64,000 nt of DNA, taken from NCBI GenBank assembly GCA_016169945.1, contig JADLSH010000257.1, positions 248,001-312,000 on the forward strand. Direction: 5' to 3'. Numbering within the stretch: the first letter of the stretch is position 1; each line of letters opens with the position of its first letter. A program made the position numbers and the translations under genes. Of this stretch, positions 63,417 to 64,000 are shown piece after piece. The DNA is from Trachythela sp. YZ-2020 (lineage: Eukaryota; Cnidaria; Anthozoa; Malacalcyonacea; Clavulariidae). The notes beneath the pieces are model-generated. The model saw only the letters and a list, made by a program, of their open reading frames with translations, made no database searches and was not told where the DNA came from.

Positions 63417-64000
63417 GTTAGTGTCGCTTAGTTCGCATATTTTATCAGAAAACTAGGCATGCAAGCAGAGGAAACACTGTAAAAACAAATTGGTAAAAGC
63501 AACCAATAAATTCGTCAATCACGATCCAGTGATCGGAATGTTCCATTCACTTTTCATTGTTTTGAAAATCCTACTGGTCCCTGCCATCCAGACTCATTGT
63601 TTTAACATATTTGTGACATTATGCAAAGGGCTTATAGGTGGTTAATTAACCCTTGAAGAATAAAATCTTCCTTCCCCTTGAAGAATAAAATCGTCTGGCA
63701 TTAGACAGAGTAAGATTATAAAGCATGGAGCATTAGGGCGCATTAACGGCTTAATAATTCCAACAGACATATGGGCAGTGACGTATATAGCGAGCGGGGG
63801 ATTGTGGGGAGTGTAACTCCCAACTCTAAAAGATCAGAAAAATTATGTAAAATTCAATTTAGGTAATATTTTGACATTTTCAGTAAACATTTTGCCAAAT
63901 AAAGTCCCTACATTTTGTAAAGTGGTAACTAAAATATAACGTTAAATTGCTTGAAAGAAACTGGTTTCTTTGCAAACCCTCTAAATATATGACATTTTGT
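63417..64000. other. Second intron of the BBOX/TMLH-type gene
   Basis: Begins GTTAGTGTCG. CCTTGAAGAATAAAATC is tandemly duplicated near 63652-63690. No exon with the HxD motif appears before the window ends. Confidence 0.6.

Overview
The window is a repeat-dense piece of an invertebrate animal nuclear genome. It has spliced genes with GT-AG introns, about 60-65% A+T by eye, and remnants of nearly every metazoan transposon class. The host genes (a beta-spectrin-like 3' end, a PAN/EGF secreted protein, a gamma-butyrobetaine/trimethyllysine hydroxylase) together with the LINE, SINE, BEL/Pao, tyrosine-recombinase and Polinton-like elements would suit a cnidarian, probably an anthozoan. That assignment is inference. 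Many coding remnants carry single-base frameshifts, so decay and assembly indels cannot always be told apart.

Layout. 1-3945: a long palindromic element ('A'). Each arm carries a double-RING protein gene whose 3' end runs into a canonical histone-mRNA stem-loop, plus tRNA-Leu(TAA)-like sequences. The unique centre encodes an acidic protein. 4.6-5.2 kb: broken GRF zinc-finger gene. 6.7-7.2 kb: methyltransferase pseudogene. 9.0-11.4 kb (minus): seven exons of a beta-spectrin-like C-terminus with a PH domain, followed upstream by a decayed tyrosine-recombinase retroelement (11.5-13.8 kb). 14.3-22.8 kb: SINEs, microsatellites, LINE 3' ends, a MITE that appears to carry a promoter and first exon, and a 2.9-kb palindrome. 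27.6-29.4 kb: two-exon PAN+EGF gene. 30.5-32.7 kb: hAT-type element containing a LINE. 33.4-36.8 kb: a 3.35-kb element ('B') with about 1-kb terminal inverted repeats, AG...CT ends and a 6-bp target duplication, which are Polinton/Maverick hallmarks. B encodes a relative of the acidic protein of element A. 37-46.8 kb: LINE, then a BEL/Pao element split by a nearly full-length 4.63-kb LINE. 48.4-49.8 kb: minus-strand LINE. 50.28-63.42 kb: first two coding exons of a BBOX/TMLH-type gene. Its 12.5-kb intron holds a LINE(-) interrupted by a 4.3-kb PIF/Harbinger element, a TTAA-flanked element, and a LINE(-) with an N-terminal 2A (DVELNPGP) sequence.

The best candidate for something undescribed is the pair A and B. 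They are compact palindromic elements sharing a protein family I cannot name. B has Polinton-type ends, and A carries RING genes closed by histone-type 3' ends. Only three host genes are supported (spectrin fragment, PAN/EGF, BBOX/TMLH), and two of these are incomplete in the window.
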